Assembly (NCBI GenBank): GCA_946902875.1
Contig: OX336345.1
Span: 16,337,395-16,401,394 of the forward strand
Length of the DNA stretch: 64,000 nucleotides
Direction: 5' to 3'
Source: Nematopogon swammerdamellus
Lineage: Eukaryota > Arthropoda > Insecta > Lepidoptera > Adelidae
Numbering within the stretch: position 1 is the stretch's first letter; the number at the start of each line of letters is the position of its first letter. Below the pieces are notes generated by a model, which was given only the letters and a program-made list of their open reading frames with translations, was not told the origin of the DNA and searched no databases. Position numbers and translations under genes: made by a program. Of the stretch, positions 44,026 through 55,701 are shown piece after piece.

Positions 44026-46689
44026 TAATAAATAAAATTAGCTTTTCTCACAGCCGTATACATACATAGGTGAATCTACGGTCCTTGTCAACCGCTAACA
44101 TATTGGGACCCAGTTGCGGGAAGGAGGTTTATCTTCTGATCACCTATGGTTCCACTAATATTATCATTTTTTTCACAGATACAGACAAAGAGACTATACA
44201 ATTTAACGACATAATCTTAAGATTAGCGAAATCAGAGGATCATCGACGCAATTACGGGATGGATGATTATCCTCTTATTATCTGTGGTTCCACTAATCTT
44301 AGGATTATCTCACGTATACAGAAGAAGATATCATACATTTCCTCGAGTTAATCTTAAGATTAGCAGAATTAAGGGATAATCCCCTTTTCCGCAATAATTG
44401 GCCAAGCTTGCCAACGTGATGACAGTCACAATATAATTACTTTCTTGACTCTGTTTTAACAGCAATGGATGGCTCAAACATGTTGGTTTGAATCCCCGTG
44501 GAATCCCTACCGCTAGACAAGAAAGCGACTGCTTGCCCTAATAATAAGTAACGGCTCCTTATGCGACCACGAGCACATAAACCTGACGAATAGCTCCCAT
44601 TTGGAACCCTGCCCGAAGTTAGGCTCCTGCAGTCGACCTTTAGAACTCATCGCTTGAAAAGGCGAATCCTACGGTATAAGTCGCGTGAAACTCAATGTAA
44701 TTAAATCAGGACAGCTTGTGTGCTTTCAGGAAATTACAAGTCTATGCAAATACTACCCGTCTCCTCCCAAATCAAACCGGACCGTGCGGGTGTAACGGGG
44801 GGACGGGATGTGGTGTGTTTAAGCTACCTTTAATAATTCGCCGTCGTCGTTGTTCCCAGGGATCGCCTTTATTAAACAGTGCGTGAATTTCGCGGTACAG
44901 ACGAGCTACGCGTAGACCTGTTTCAACCTAGGACGACACGTCTCTGAAAAAAGCTCTGTTGCTGCTTCAGTGAAGATGTATCGTAAGTAGAGGAACGCGG
45001 GTAATTTCTCTCATACGCTTGAAATAGTTTTCTCTTTAGCGGCCATCTGTAACGTGGCAGGAGTCCGCAGGAGGAGGGGAGGGGTGCTTATGTGCGAAGC
45101 GGCTTTCTTCAAGAGGATCGCCAATTCTTTTAATCCCTAAGGGTAGAAAATCTTGTAGTTATGACCCGGGTTCTTCAATAGAACGAAACCAAATGCGTCC
45201 TCGTATGTACGTTCCTACATACAGACCTACAAATGGAGGCCTCTCATTCACATCAATATAACCCTTACAAGCGTGGATAAGTTTAATAGGTTTTTACACA
45301 CAAAACACCACCACCGGCTACAGTGCGATTATGGTATGCGAGAAATATTAATAGAGAAATAATTTTCTTTTCTATTAAGCGGCGACGCCGCGCCGCCGCC
45401 GGCGCGGCGGCGTTGATTAATAATCCATCCACGCCACTCCTAAATAAATTCTCTACGAACTTGGTGGTTATATGGATACCTACGTGTGTCGTAACTCGTA
45501 ACCCGTCGCTACTCTTACTTATTGCGCTAAAAGGCACTCCATTTAATATTTAGACAAGGTGTGATATTTGACTTTCTTAAAAGTGACAATAATATCGTCT
45601 AAACCTTCCTGGACGTGAAGGTTTCTTAGGTTCGACTTCCGTTTGACGACGACACAATGAAATATTTCAAAATCTTCTGTTAGGTAAAGTGAGTTCGTCG
45701 GGGTTCAATCTATCCCACAATTTGGCTTAATTTGGTCCATTAAGAAATTAGGCAACGGGCATCCGTTCAGTGCTGAACATTCTTTGAGCGCCTTTGTGTC
45801 ATTGTGTGGCGTCGAAACATTTTTTGAGAGGCAAGAGTATTGTGATTATAAATAATTTATTGTAATATATTTTATTGTTTCTCGTATAATTTAATGATTG
45901 CTCACCTTTATGACACAATATATTAATATCCATAACTCTTTTTATATTAGTCATTATACTTCTTATTCCAAGCGACCTTTTCGACCGCACCAATGAACCA
46001 ACTTTCCGGATGCGGAATATCAACCTCCTCCGAATTTTCAATTGACACGCAGGGCTTTCCCCAGCGCTGAGCTTACAGGTGAGCCCATTTCGTCCCAAAA
46101 AAGCTTGTTCCCTCTCGTGTCAAAATTTTTTACGTTTCTTTTCCCTTTGTCCCGGCACACGGTCCGCCGGCTCCAGGCCTCGGTTGGCCTCCGAGTGGAC
46201 GTCTAGCATTGAAAAGCCATTAGTTGGCCTCGCTTGGCCTCGCTCTGACCTCTATGGTCGGCGGGGGCCCTAACGCGGCCACCATTCTAGTTTAATACAC
46301 TCTTCTCGAGAAAAGGGGTGATATTTCTTATTTTCTAACCGGTAACATTCTGTTAAGACGACCTGGACCTCTGAAGTCCACTCTTTGACGTATTTGAACA
46401 TTGAGATCTTAGTGTATTTGACTATTAAAGAATTCGCTTAAAAATACACTGAAACATATACAAATTGAGATGAGACAATTATCCCTCTGATTTTAGGTCT
46501 AATATTTATAAAAATTCGTTATTTAAGTTATTTATGTCAAAGAAATTCGTCTCTATAACGATGTAGGGTTTGATAAGTGGTTTCATTAAGATTATGTAAG
46601 TATATAAACCTTCGTGTATTGAATTGAAAATAATAATATGGCTTTGTTGATAAAGGTATTCCTGAAAAAAAAATCCTATGTTTTTTAGT
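44026..46689. other. Intergenic; GC palindrome
   Basis: Two similar segments at about 44145-44240 and 44278-44370 share ggttccactaat and ttaatcttaagattagc, a decayed tandem duplication of roughly 130 bp. A perfect GC palindrome (acgccgcgccgccgcc / complement) lies at 45385-45413. No gene recognised. Confidence 0.4.
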
Positions 46690-46858
46690 AAAAGAACGTA
46701 TTCAATTTTGGGGGACATTTAAAAAGTAAAAAAAACTTTTTTAGTGTATCATGCATGTGACAGGGGCCTCTCTTATAGTTTACAGGAACACCTAAACGAG
46801 TCTTAAAGTTCTCACGGAAAACTCTCCACGCGAGTTCGACTCGCACTTGACCGCTTTT
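46690..46858 (+). repeat. GGGTTCCGTA-type element, 3' fragment
   Basis: Contains ttcaattttgggggacattt, tctcttatagtttacaggaa and gcgagttcgactcgcacttg, matching the 3' part of the copy at 49387-49945 and the common element end. Confidence 0.7.
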
Positions 46859-46877
46859 TTTCTTTAGAGACCTTCAC

Positions 46878-47021
46878 CAATAATGGCTCCAACGACAGCA
46901 AGTAATTGAAGACACAGAAGAGTCGTGGGTCGCTCACGAATTCGTATCTTGCGCTCATTTCGTTTTCGGGCTCCACTCCAGTACCGTCGTCGATGTCGTT
47001 GGGAGAACTAGTAAATTCGTC
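46878..47021 (-). CDS. Candidate internal exon, unknown protein
   Basis: On the minus strand a good acceptor (gaattgagatttcag) precedes an open segment of exactly 48 codons ending at a donor-like ttattg|gtgaag, phase 0 to 0. It reads DEFTSSPNDIDDGTGVEPEN then EMSARYEFVSDPRLFCVFNY and LLSLEPLL. It looks like real protein: acidic linker, then a hydrophobic helix. An alternative donor lies 6 bases on. I do not recognise the family, and partner exons were not found nearby. The downstream side abuts a repeat. Confidence 0.35.
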
Positions 47022-47443
47022 CTGAAATCTCAATTCAACTTCTATTATCGCCTTAATCCACAAAGGAAATCCGTCAACTCACAGTATCGCCAAGTTACAA
47101 GCCACCGAGCAAGTGAATTACTAGTATCCACATCTTCTGTACATAAAGAGAAAATAAAACAAATACTCTATATTTTCATATACCTCTCGCCAAGCCACGT
47201 TTCATGCTGTGAAATTAGTCTCTAAGCGTCGCAGTGGCACAATATTATTTTTGGTCCGAGCTGTGAAAGGGGTTCTGGCAGAAATATACACACAAGGGGT
47301 CTAATTAAAAAAAGTTCGTTAATATCTCTGTACTATAATTAATTATATATTACTGTATGTATCTTACAGTAATATATGTGTATGTATCTGTATGTATCTT
47401 GTTTTATATTATCTTTGTTGTGCAAGACTGACAATAACAGCTG
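47022..47443. other. AT-rich spacer
   Basis: Nothing recognised; tgtatgtatc words near 47355-47400. Confidence 0.3.
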
Positions 47444-47719
47444 ATGTCCTTTTCCCGGACCGTCAATCACAGTTGTTCTTTGTCCAAGACTGACAAGAAC
47501 TGTTGTTCAATGTTCATGACGAATAGATACTGCTGCCGTTCTATGTCCAATACCGTTAATAACAGTTGCTCTGTATCCAAGACTGACAAGAACAGTTGTT
47601 CAATGTTCATGACGGGCAAGAACAGTTATACAAGTTTACAGTCGATGACGTTGTCCGCTGTGGGCGTGACCGCGCCCGTGGGTCGGATTGCCGAGCAACT
47701 GTTGAAGGCCGATGATTAA
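47444..47719 (+). CDS. Open frame with in-frame 93-bp tandem duplication
   Basis: The frame begins at an ATG-less region in its first codons (the first codon is not a clear ATG in good context). It contains two units 93 bp (31 codons) apart: SCSLSKTDKNCCSMFMT and SCSVSKTDKNSCSMFMT, spanning about 47467-47630. It then runs into TLSAVGVTAPVGRIAEQLLK and a stop. Cys/Ser/Lys-rich, with no signal peptide or known domain. Because the period is a multiple of three, the open frame may persist by chance. A repeat with an incidental frame is as likely as a gene. Confidence 0.25.
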   Translation: MSFSRTVNHSCSLSKTDKNCCSMFMTNRYCCRSMSNTVNNSCSVSKTDKNSCSMFMTGKNSYTSLQSMTLSAVGVTAPVGRIAEQLLKADD

Positions 47720-48120
47720 ACATCCATCAAACGTGTTCGTGAGGTCTTTAGTGGTATGTACTGATTGAAATAAACCCTGAATAAATAAACACGCTTGTTA
47801 CAGCGTTAGCCCCATATTACCCTCGACTCTAACAGGACAAATATAAATGTAGGTATGTGCCTACACGCTGATATTTAATTTGATTGGTATAAGGTCGATA
47901 TTAACATTTTAAAAATGCGTTGTCATGTAGCGTACTAATTTTAAAATTAATTTGCTAATATACTACGTAGTTGGTTCCTAATTTTTCTGGAAAGGGTGCA
48001 TAGTGATTCTCTTCATAACACCTGCATTTCCACAGTCGGAATAGCCGCAGTGTTGCCCACAAATCTGCTTGCTCGATTCGACCACCGCAGTTACATAGAT
48101 CGCAGGCTTAGATAAATGAA
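47720..48120. other. Spacer
   Basis: Nothing certain. A possible acceptor (cctgcatttccacag) at 48035 precedes a short open stretch ending at 48115. Confidence 0.25.
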
Positions 48121-48549
48121 ATGGATGATTCCATCGACACCTGCCCCCTCCCTGCGCGCTTCGTTTCCACCCCCTTCACACTTCACCGAGCCTTGTCCGC
48201 CCATCGACCTAAAAGGAGGGGCTTTTCAAGCCTTTTAACGCACGACGACGTCCAGGAGGCGCGTGATAACGCATTTACTACCAGCCATAAACACTTGGAC
48301 TGGAGTCACATTACCAGCGACAGCGATGTAGTCAGCTCTGAAAGTGCAAGTAGACTGCACAATCTTGTCAGACTCGCTGGCTTGCGGCGTATCACAATAA
48401 ACAATCTCATAAGGGAGTTTCGCTATAAAAAAAAATCAACAGATTTTACGTGTACGCAACAATGGCTGCATTGGAAATGTATGAATAAATTTCATTATTT
48501 AGTAAACCCAACAAAAATAAAACTCCAAAAAATTGCGACGTTTTCGTAG
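48121..48549 (+). CDS. 142-codon open frame, unknown
   Basis: Starts at a true ATG (MDDSIDTCPLPARFVSTPFT) and stays open to 48549. The first 100 codons are GC-richer than the surroundings and of ordinary composition (HRPKRRGFSSLLTHDDVQEA, then VRLAGLRRITINNLIREFR). The last 40 codons are AT-rich and look like run-on. No domain recognised, no paralogue in the window and no clear splice sites. It may be a single-exon gene, a 5' exon or chance. Confidence 0.3.
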   Translation: MDDSIDTCPLPARFVSTPFTLHRALSAHRPKRRGFSSLLTHDDVQEARDNAFTTSHKHLDWSHITSDSDVVSSESASRLHNLVRLAGLRRITINNLIREFRYKKKSTDFTCTQQWLHWKCMNKFHYLVNPTKIKLQKIATFS

Positions 48550-48699
48550 AGTCCTTTTGATGTTCAATCTAGCTTTGACGCGCGCGTTTGCACCCGGCTT
48601 AGTCATGCTGCGCAGAGCAGCGAATATACTATTAATATATAATATATAATTAGATTTTTTTCGAAATTTTTCGGTTTTTTGGATTTTTAAAAAAAAATA

Positions 48700-49277
48700 C
48701 CTATTTCGAAATTTTCAAAATATCATATCAACGAATACGTCTCGATAAATTCTGCGTCGATTGAGCCCTCACTGACCCTCGTAACCCATATATCAACAAA
48801 GTTATAAGCATTTTTGTGTATAACGCAAAATCGATCCATTAAACATTTCCAATTTCAAAAAAAGTATTTCGAAATTTTCAAAATGTCATATCATCAAATA
48901 CGTCTCGATAAATTCTGCGTCGATTGCCCTGTTTACATTATACCTACTCCCGGCCGCGCGCGCGTGACCCTGCGATGGGTCCATGACAATGGTGTTCCTT
49001 CATTAGGCCAAAACAATGCCCGTGACGGGCGCGCGCGCATGTTGACCTAATTTTAATTCCTTGTCTCTATTGTTCTACCTGCCTAATCTTGCCTGGGCCC
49101 AGACCTTAACTCTATTTATCTATGTGTATAACTACGAGCTATGAGGTTTCATCTATCATCAAATACGTCTCGATAAATTCTGCGTCGATTGAGCCCTTAC
49201 TGACCCTCGTAACCCTTATATCTACAAAGTTTGAAGCATTTTTATGTATAACGCAAAATCGATCCATTAAACATTGT
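48700..49277 (+). repeat. Imperfect tandem repeat (aatacgtctcgataaattctg unit)
   Basis: The unit atcaaatacgtctcgataaa ttctgcgtcgattg begins at about 48731, 48892 and 49159. The full unit extends to ataacgcaaaatcgatccat taaacatt (complete in the first and third copies, about 119 bp). A 220-bp segment, cg-rich at both ends (ggccgcgcgcgcgtgacc ... gtgacgggcgcgcgcgcatg), splits the second copy. Confidence 0.8.
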
Positions 49278-49386
49278 TCTTATTACATGGAATTCATAGA
49301 ATGTAGATCTGAGAAAGGAAACACGAGTAGTGGCTAGTAAGTATTTATGAATTATTGTGTTCATGAATTGGTTAAAGAGTGGTTAT
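49278..49386. other. Spacer
   Basis: Nothing recognised. Confidence 0.3.
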
Positions 49387-49945
49387 TTTTAGGGTTCCGT
49401 ACCATAACAGAGGAAAAAAAAAACAGAACCTTTATAGGATCACTCTCGCTTATGTCTGTCTGTTTTAATGTACAGCTAATTTTCTCCTAATCTACTACAC
49501 GAAAAAATTCAAATTTAGTACATATACTATTGAGTTTGGTGACCCAAATATAGCGTAAATGAAGAAATTTCAATTTTGGGGAACAAATTAGAAAGTTAAA
49601 GAAGTTTCGAGTGCATCATATGAAATAGAAAAAGGTTTTTTTTTTATAATTTTTAAATGCATCGTTTAAAAGATATTAAAGAAAATATACGAAAATCGAG
49701 CATCTCCCGCGTATCTCCGAAACTACTGTGACTAAAATTTTAAAACAAAAAAATGTAATATAGAGCTTCTCTTATAGTTTTTAAGAAAACCTTAGCGAAA
49801 AACCTAAGTTTTAGGATTTTCGCTTAGGTTTTCCTGTAAACTATAAGATAAACTCTATATTCCCAATTTTTGTTTTCACGAAAAACGGAATGGAAATGGT
49901 ACGGAACCCTCTCGACGCAAGTTCGACATGAAATTGAGCGCTTTG
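49387..49945 (+). repeat. GGGTTCCGTA-type element, long copy
   Basis: Opens tttttagggttccgtaccat and closes aatggtacggaaccctctcg acgcaagttcgac. A local inverted repeat (ttctcttatagtttttaagaaaaccttagcg and its near-complement) lies at about 49769-49851. Confidence 0.75.
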
Positions 49946-52900
49946 TCTTTCAGTGTTTGATGGGTGACTCACGGTGACGAGCATCGTAGCAGGCTCCCTT
50001 TGATTTTGTTCCGTTGTTCCGATCGTTGTAATTTTTTCTTTAAAAGCTGCATTCCGAATACTGTGTCAAACAAAACATGCCACAGAAAATTGCACGCAGT
50101 CCTCGACGGAGTCTAGCTTCCCTTAGCGCGAGCTGTGAAGAGTAGATAAGGCGACCAATAAAAGTGGCCCTTCAGATAAAGTGTCAAATGGAGAGAGGAG
50201 AGGGTTTCCCTTTGGTGGATAATTCGAGTGGAACTGGTTTTAATACAGCCGTGCTGTAAACATTTGCGTGGTCGTTTTTATTGATGGAAAAATAATAAAC
50301 GAATGTTTTAATTTTTTTTATGTTTATTGAAGCCCTTACATAGCATAGGCGCAATTTAAAATTGGCGAAGTAGGAACGAATATATTTATTATTTATGTAT
50401 TATTTATTTTTGACAGACAGTCTTAGCTGCATACGTCTAAATTAGTTTGTATAAATACAGACTTAATTGTAATGTTTGTTGTAATATTTGTGTTATTAAT
50501 TTAGAGCAAAAACGAAACACGTTACTTGTTACCTATTTTTTCATACCTGGATGGACAGTACGAGTACCTATGTATATTTATACATATATATATACTTACC
50601 CACCTACATACACATACGAGTATATACATACTCGTAAAAATATTTTCTTTGTGCTTGTTTGTACATGTTTTTTATTTTTTTTTTGGAGAACTACTTACAT
50701 TTCACTAACTTAATCATTGACTGAAATTAATCTACTCTCAAACATTCAAAGGTTGGAAGAAATCTCTGTAAGGGATAAGTCCGCATTTACATTGCATTAC
50801 ATAATTGTACATTGTGCCTTTTACTAAAAAATGTTTTTGGAACCGTAAAGTATTTTCTATATATTTATTATCTAACATTTACACAAGTACAACAAACATG
50901 GAACTAAACTCAGTTCAGCTCAGTTCACAAAGAGCCGCGCTCCTCGTTTTTTCTCGTATTGTTCAGTCGGGCTTGAGTTGACAGCTGATTGACCCCCAAC
51001 TGGACACGAATTTCGTACCTATTTAATTTTTTCTCGAATGATATTTTTTTGCGTAAATTCCCTCTCTACTCGCTGAAAGTTACAATTCATTGACTTTTAT
51101 TTCTCTGACGAATTCTTTGTAATGATCCTATGTAACGAACTCGTTCTGCCTGCGTGTAAGCTCTTTATTATTTTGAAATACTACAACCAACGCCTGCTAC
51201 CTATCTCCGGAATCGAAAATAGGTGGACAGATAATAAAAGCTCTCTTATAACCGCAGAATAAACAGCGACAATACGTGAAGCGATGGTAGTGCCTCTATC
51301 GGCGGAGGTGAGGCAGCCGGCTTTCGACCCGCGTGAGCAGAGTTGAGCGGCCGCGTTTCGTGCTGAATGGATGATAGGATTGTATCGGCTGTGATGCATG
51401 CTTCGCTCGGTCAAGCGGAACACAGTTGCACTCTTTTTTCTTCTGCGCAATTTGAGTACACTTTACCAGGAGAATATTATTAATATTATAAGGTCCCTGG
51501 CATATTCGAAAATTTTCCGAAAGTTCACCAATTCAAACGCTGATGTATCCGTATGGTGATACAAAGCCCTAACGCCGCAGCTGGTTTTAAAAAATTTAAA
51601 TGTTATTTTCATAATTTGTTTACCTTTGTAATTTATTATTAATTTAAATTTAGAAATTTATTCTTGAGGTCCATATTTGTTGTACTTGTGTAAATGTTAA
51701 ATTGATAGAAAATACTTTATCGCTATAAACGCATTTTATAGAAATAAGCACAATGCATGTAAGTACATGCAAGTTAAATAAAAGCTATACATATGATATG
51801 AATACACATAGATTACTAAATAAATAAAATATAATATACAAATTAATATACATATAATCCAGGTATGAAAAAAAAGGTTACACGTAATGCGCCTCGTTTT
51901 TGCTCAAAATTAATAACAGAAACATTGCTAAGTACTGAAAACAACAATCTTGATTAGTTTCGACTATTACACTGCAGGGCCACGATACGGCTTGCGAAAC
52001 TTTACTTATGGAAATACAAGTTGAAATAAAATCCGCATCAGAATTCCAAATCTCCACCAGCTTCTCTACAATCACACTCTAATGACCGCGAGCGGCCTCC
52101 AGTAGGCGCGCCACCCGTTGCCCTTGACACGAGTTACGTAAGAAAGAATCGAGTCACAACAGTTCGGTGTATTTCGTCGCGGAACAATACGTCACAAATT
52201 GCAGTCCAACGCTCGTTAGGGATAATCGGCGAGCACATTGCCGCCTAACCGTGGGGGTTGAACCCCACCCACTCCCCCTTTCATCCGAGGCCAGTTTTTT
52301 CCAGTGTTGCCAGAGGTGGCGCACGGCTGCCCGGAAGGAAACATTTTATGTTTTCACAGAACTGCCTCACTGTTGTTTTCGATGCGATTCTCCTGTGAAA
52401 TACTGGTAGTTTTAGGGTTCTGCAGACTTTCTTTCTCATTTCGAGCATGCAATTATCAACATTATTGCATTTCTTTTACGAGCGTGAGTTGCTCCCTGCT
52501 TTCATGTAAAATTATAAGATGAACTTAAACTCCGCCATCATAGCAGACGAAACAACTCAAGCATAGGTAATGTATGTTTCATCAAGTGGAAGTTCCATGT
52601 AATAGAAGTAGTAGAATTATTTTGTTTTTTAGTAATATTCGCCGCATTATCAATATTGATAAAGATTTTTAGTATTTCTACGACATAATAAAGATCGATG
52701 GATGAATATACGTACAAATCATACGCGCAAACTGTTCCTTGACTTACTAGTTAATTGTTCGACAGAAAGTCCCTACGTGACTTTTAAAACTCAGCCCGCT
52801 GAAAGTTTATTTTAATACTAAATTTAGCGTGAATATTCGTCTCACCTTTTCCTACGGTCACAAATCGACATTTCCTCGCGTCTCCAGCGATTGCTCAGCA

Positions 52901-54118
52901 CATAAAGCGGTCGGAAGCCGCTCTGTATACTGATGGTGCTCGGCGCAGTCGAACGCTTCCGCCGAGATATCGGCACATTTTTCGGAAACAGGAAATTTTC
53001 AAACGACTCTGCGACGCGACGGTGCCTTGCGACACGACCTAACCGCCGCCGACCGCCGCCGCCGGGCGCGGGCGCACCTGCGAACCCCTTTGTCGAGGAA
53101 AGGAAATTGTATTGTAGGCGAAGTGTTTTGTGATGAAATATTTCACGCCGAAGATACTGTTATGATAAAAATAAATATGTGGCCATAAAGGTTGATTAAT
53201 TGAGAATGATTACGCAGGGTAACTTCCAAAACAGACGTATAGAGACGTCTGGAAATAAAGTATTATAGTACTTTTCTACGAAGGTAGGAAACTGCAGAAG
53301 AAAAGAAAATAAGGAACACTTTTAGCAATATGTAATATTTGGTATAATGAAATTTATCTATTTCACTTATACACGGGTTATTTTCGATACCAAATGATAG
53401 CGATCGAAACTGATAGCGATCAAATGAAGCGCAGTAGCCTCTCAGGACCTGTTGTCTTCATCTAAGTGTCCTAGCTAGACGACAGGTCACCAGTATTTAA
53501 CCTCAATCACCGAATCGAGTCGGCCGTGCCTCTAGGCGCATTCTAAGCGAGATACAGAAGTCGGATTGGTAATTGAGTTACATACAGCTCAACTGAACAT
53601 TTCGGTGTCCAGTTTGCTCAAATTTTGTTGCGGTTTTTGTAACTTAATTAAACCATCACCGTCACCCGAAAGATTTATAGTTCTTTCTTTTTCTGTGCCT
53701 GATCGCCACAGACTGGAGACCCCAGAAAGCGTTTAATTGAAATAATTAAGCTCGGAGTAAAAATAACTTATTCATCCACTGGCGCATGGCGTTGAAACGG
53801 CGTATTATTATTTTTCAGATCGGCCCGGGAGTTCTCTCCGAAAACGTTTTCAATAAATTTTCTCATTAAAATTTCTTCATCGCCGGAAGCGTTCTGGTCA
53901 TTTTTTAGCTGTAGCAAAGTCAGTGAGGTGGAAATTAGATCGAGTTGCCCACCGTTTTACCGTCTTTCATTTTTTGCAGTCTCTTTGATTTTTATGAAGG
54001 GCTCCAAGTTAATTGGAAAACGGCGGCGTTGGTTTTCATCGTTTGAGTTGTGTTACTTTGCTGATTTAGATTGCAACTTTACATGTTAATTTTAACGTGA
54101 ATTTTCTCCTTCTTTCAG
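49946..54118. other. Long stretch without a recognisable gene
   Basis: About 4.2 kb. A GC-rich patch at 53030-53090 (ccgccgccgccgg) and TATA-type low complexity at 50570-50650 are the only structure. Open frames at 51181-51450, 51878-52075 (minus) and 52167-52522, 52933-53133 (plus) show no domains or splice support. Confidence 0.3.
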
Positions 54119-54178
54119 GTCGGTCATAATGGGTGTACTTCTAAGGGAATGGTGTGCAGCCTAGGAGAACAAGAAGAG
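54119..54178 (+). CDS. Candidate 20-codon internal exon
   Basis: A strong polypyrimidine acceptor (ttttctccttctttcag) is followed by exactly 60 open bases and a donor gaagag|gtaaac, phase 0 to 0. The peptide would be VGHNGCTSKGMVCSLGEQEE. Two Cys and a plausible surface loop, no recognised family. Short exons with such sites arise by chance, so this needs transcript support. Confidence 0.22.
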
Positions 54179-55701
54179 GTAAACTGTCGCACGCGCACGC
54201 GGGCTCCAGTCAGGGACAGGTTTGCTGCATGTCCTCTAGTTGACGGATCCCATGAAGCCCATGGTAGAGGACTCGAAACGTCGAGCTGCAGCCACAGATT
54301 ACTTAATAGTTACTTCGTAAAAGTTACTTCATAGCAGCGATGCGCTCGATATAATCGCGCCGCGCCGTATTCATAAGCCGTATTATCATATTCGTAAGCC
54401 GATTTCATAAATACATATGTATGAATGAGGGTGCGGGACTAAAAAGTAATTTAAATACCTACCAAGTTCTAAATACTTATTTTCGGTACAGATTAACCCC
54501 CTGAAATATCCGGTAGTGGTGACAATATTTATTATTTATTTTTATTATTTTCGATTACAATATCAGCCTGTAATGTATCTATTCATATGATATGTATATA
54601 AGTTGTATTCAATTAATAATATAAACCCTAAAATATAGATCCCACATAAGTATTGATTTTATTTTATTTTATTACGGATAACTCACAGCGTACAATTTAC
54701 AAGCTAAGTCGATACGAAATTGTAAAATTTCTGGCGCCGATTACGAGAGTCCTGAGTTACATACGAGTATACGTAACATACAGTAATATACAGGATGTTC
54801 GGCACATGGACCGACAAATTTTTTTTGTAGGTAAGTGGGGTCATTTGCAACGTTTTGGCCCATGATACCTTTTGTCAGATGTCACGTGGTATAAAGATAC
54901 GATTTTTTTTCTTTATTTTTGAAAATTACCAAAATCCCAGCTTTAAACCCTTGTAACTTTTTTGTTTATGATTGTATCAGAACGAAATAAACTTTATTGA
55001 ATTTTACGATGTATCCTTGTTCTAGAAAAAAATATAATTTCATGAAGTTAATACCATGAAAATGTTTTAAGACCTCCCAAAGTCCCGAGAACGAGTAAAA
55101 ATGTCAGAAAATCTTAATTTCGTAATTAATTTAAAAAAAAACCGACAGCTATTGAGCGCTTCATTTTCTTTTAAAAAGTTTGCTAGTTTACGCCCTTTCC
55201 AACGGTATACCACATGTCATACAAATAATTCACTATGTGGTCAAAATTGGGCACAGAGACAGAACAGAACGACAACACGAGCACTCGCTTCCCGTATTGA
55301 GAGTTTTTTCGGAAGCATTTTCAAATTTAGAATATGTACCGGTCGCGCGGGCACTCTTGCAAATTATCCCTAATTTTGTCGTTCGGGAGGTCTATTCTTG
55401 GAAATCCTGACAGCGTAATCAGCGCTAATGTGGCGCTGAGAGCCACTTTGGTATTCTGCTAATCACGGCGAGCATCAGTAGCGCCACGCTGAGACGGTGT
55501 CACGGAAGGAAACTAAAAACGAGCGGAATCCGTCGTTACTTTGTATGGAGCTTGTCTACTGGCGTATTCTGCCAACACTTTTGACATTTGAAATCAGTTG
55601 GCTCTGGCGGACATAACGCTGAGAAGTGTCAGTTGTTGCAGAGTAACTTTTGCACTGAGTGTTTTACCACGTTTTACTTTGATCGCGTAAATTGAGATAC
55701 A
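54179..55701. other. Harbinger 5' flank and intergenic
   Basis: The strand up to about 55400 has no recognised gene. From about 55420 the sequence is GC-richer with repeated ggcgctgag / cgctgaga words, plausible subterminal repeats of the Harbinger element. I could not fix its terminal inverted repeat or TTA duplication. Confidence 0.35.

Noticed and set aside
54785..55420. LTR or retroviral-like sequence near the Harbinger 5' side
   Set aside because: An aggatgttcggcac opening looked like a repeat start, but no paired LTR, primer site or gag/pol signal was found.
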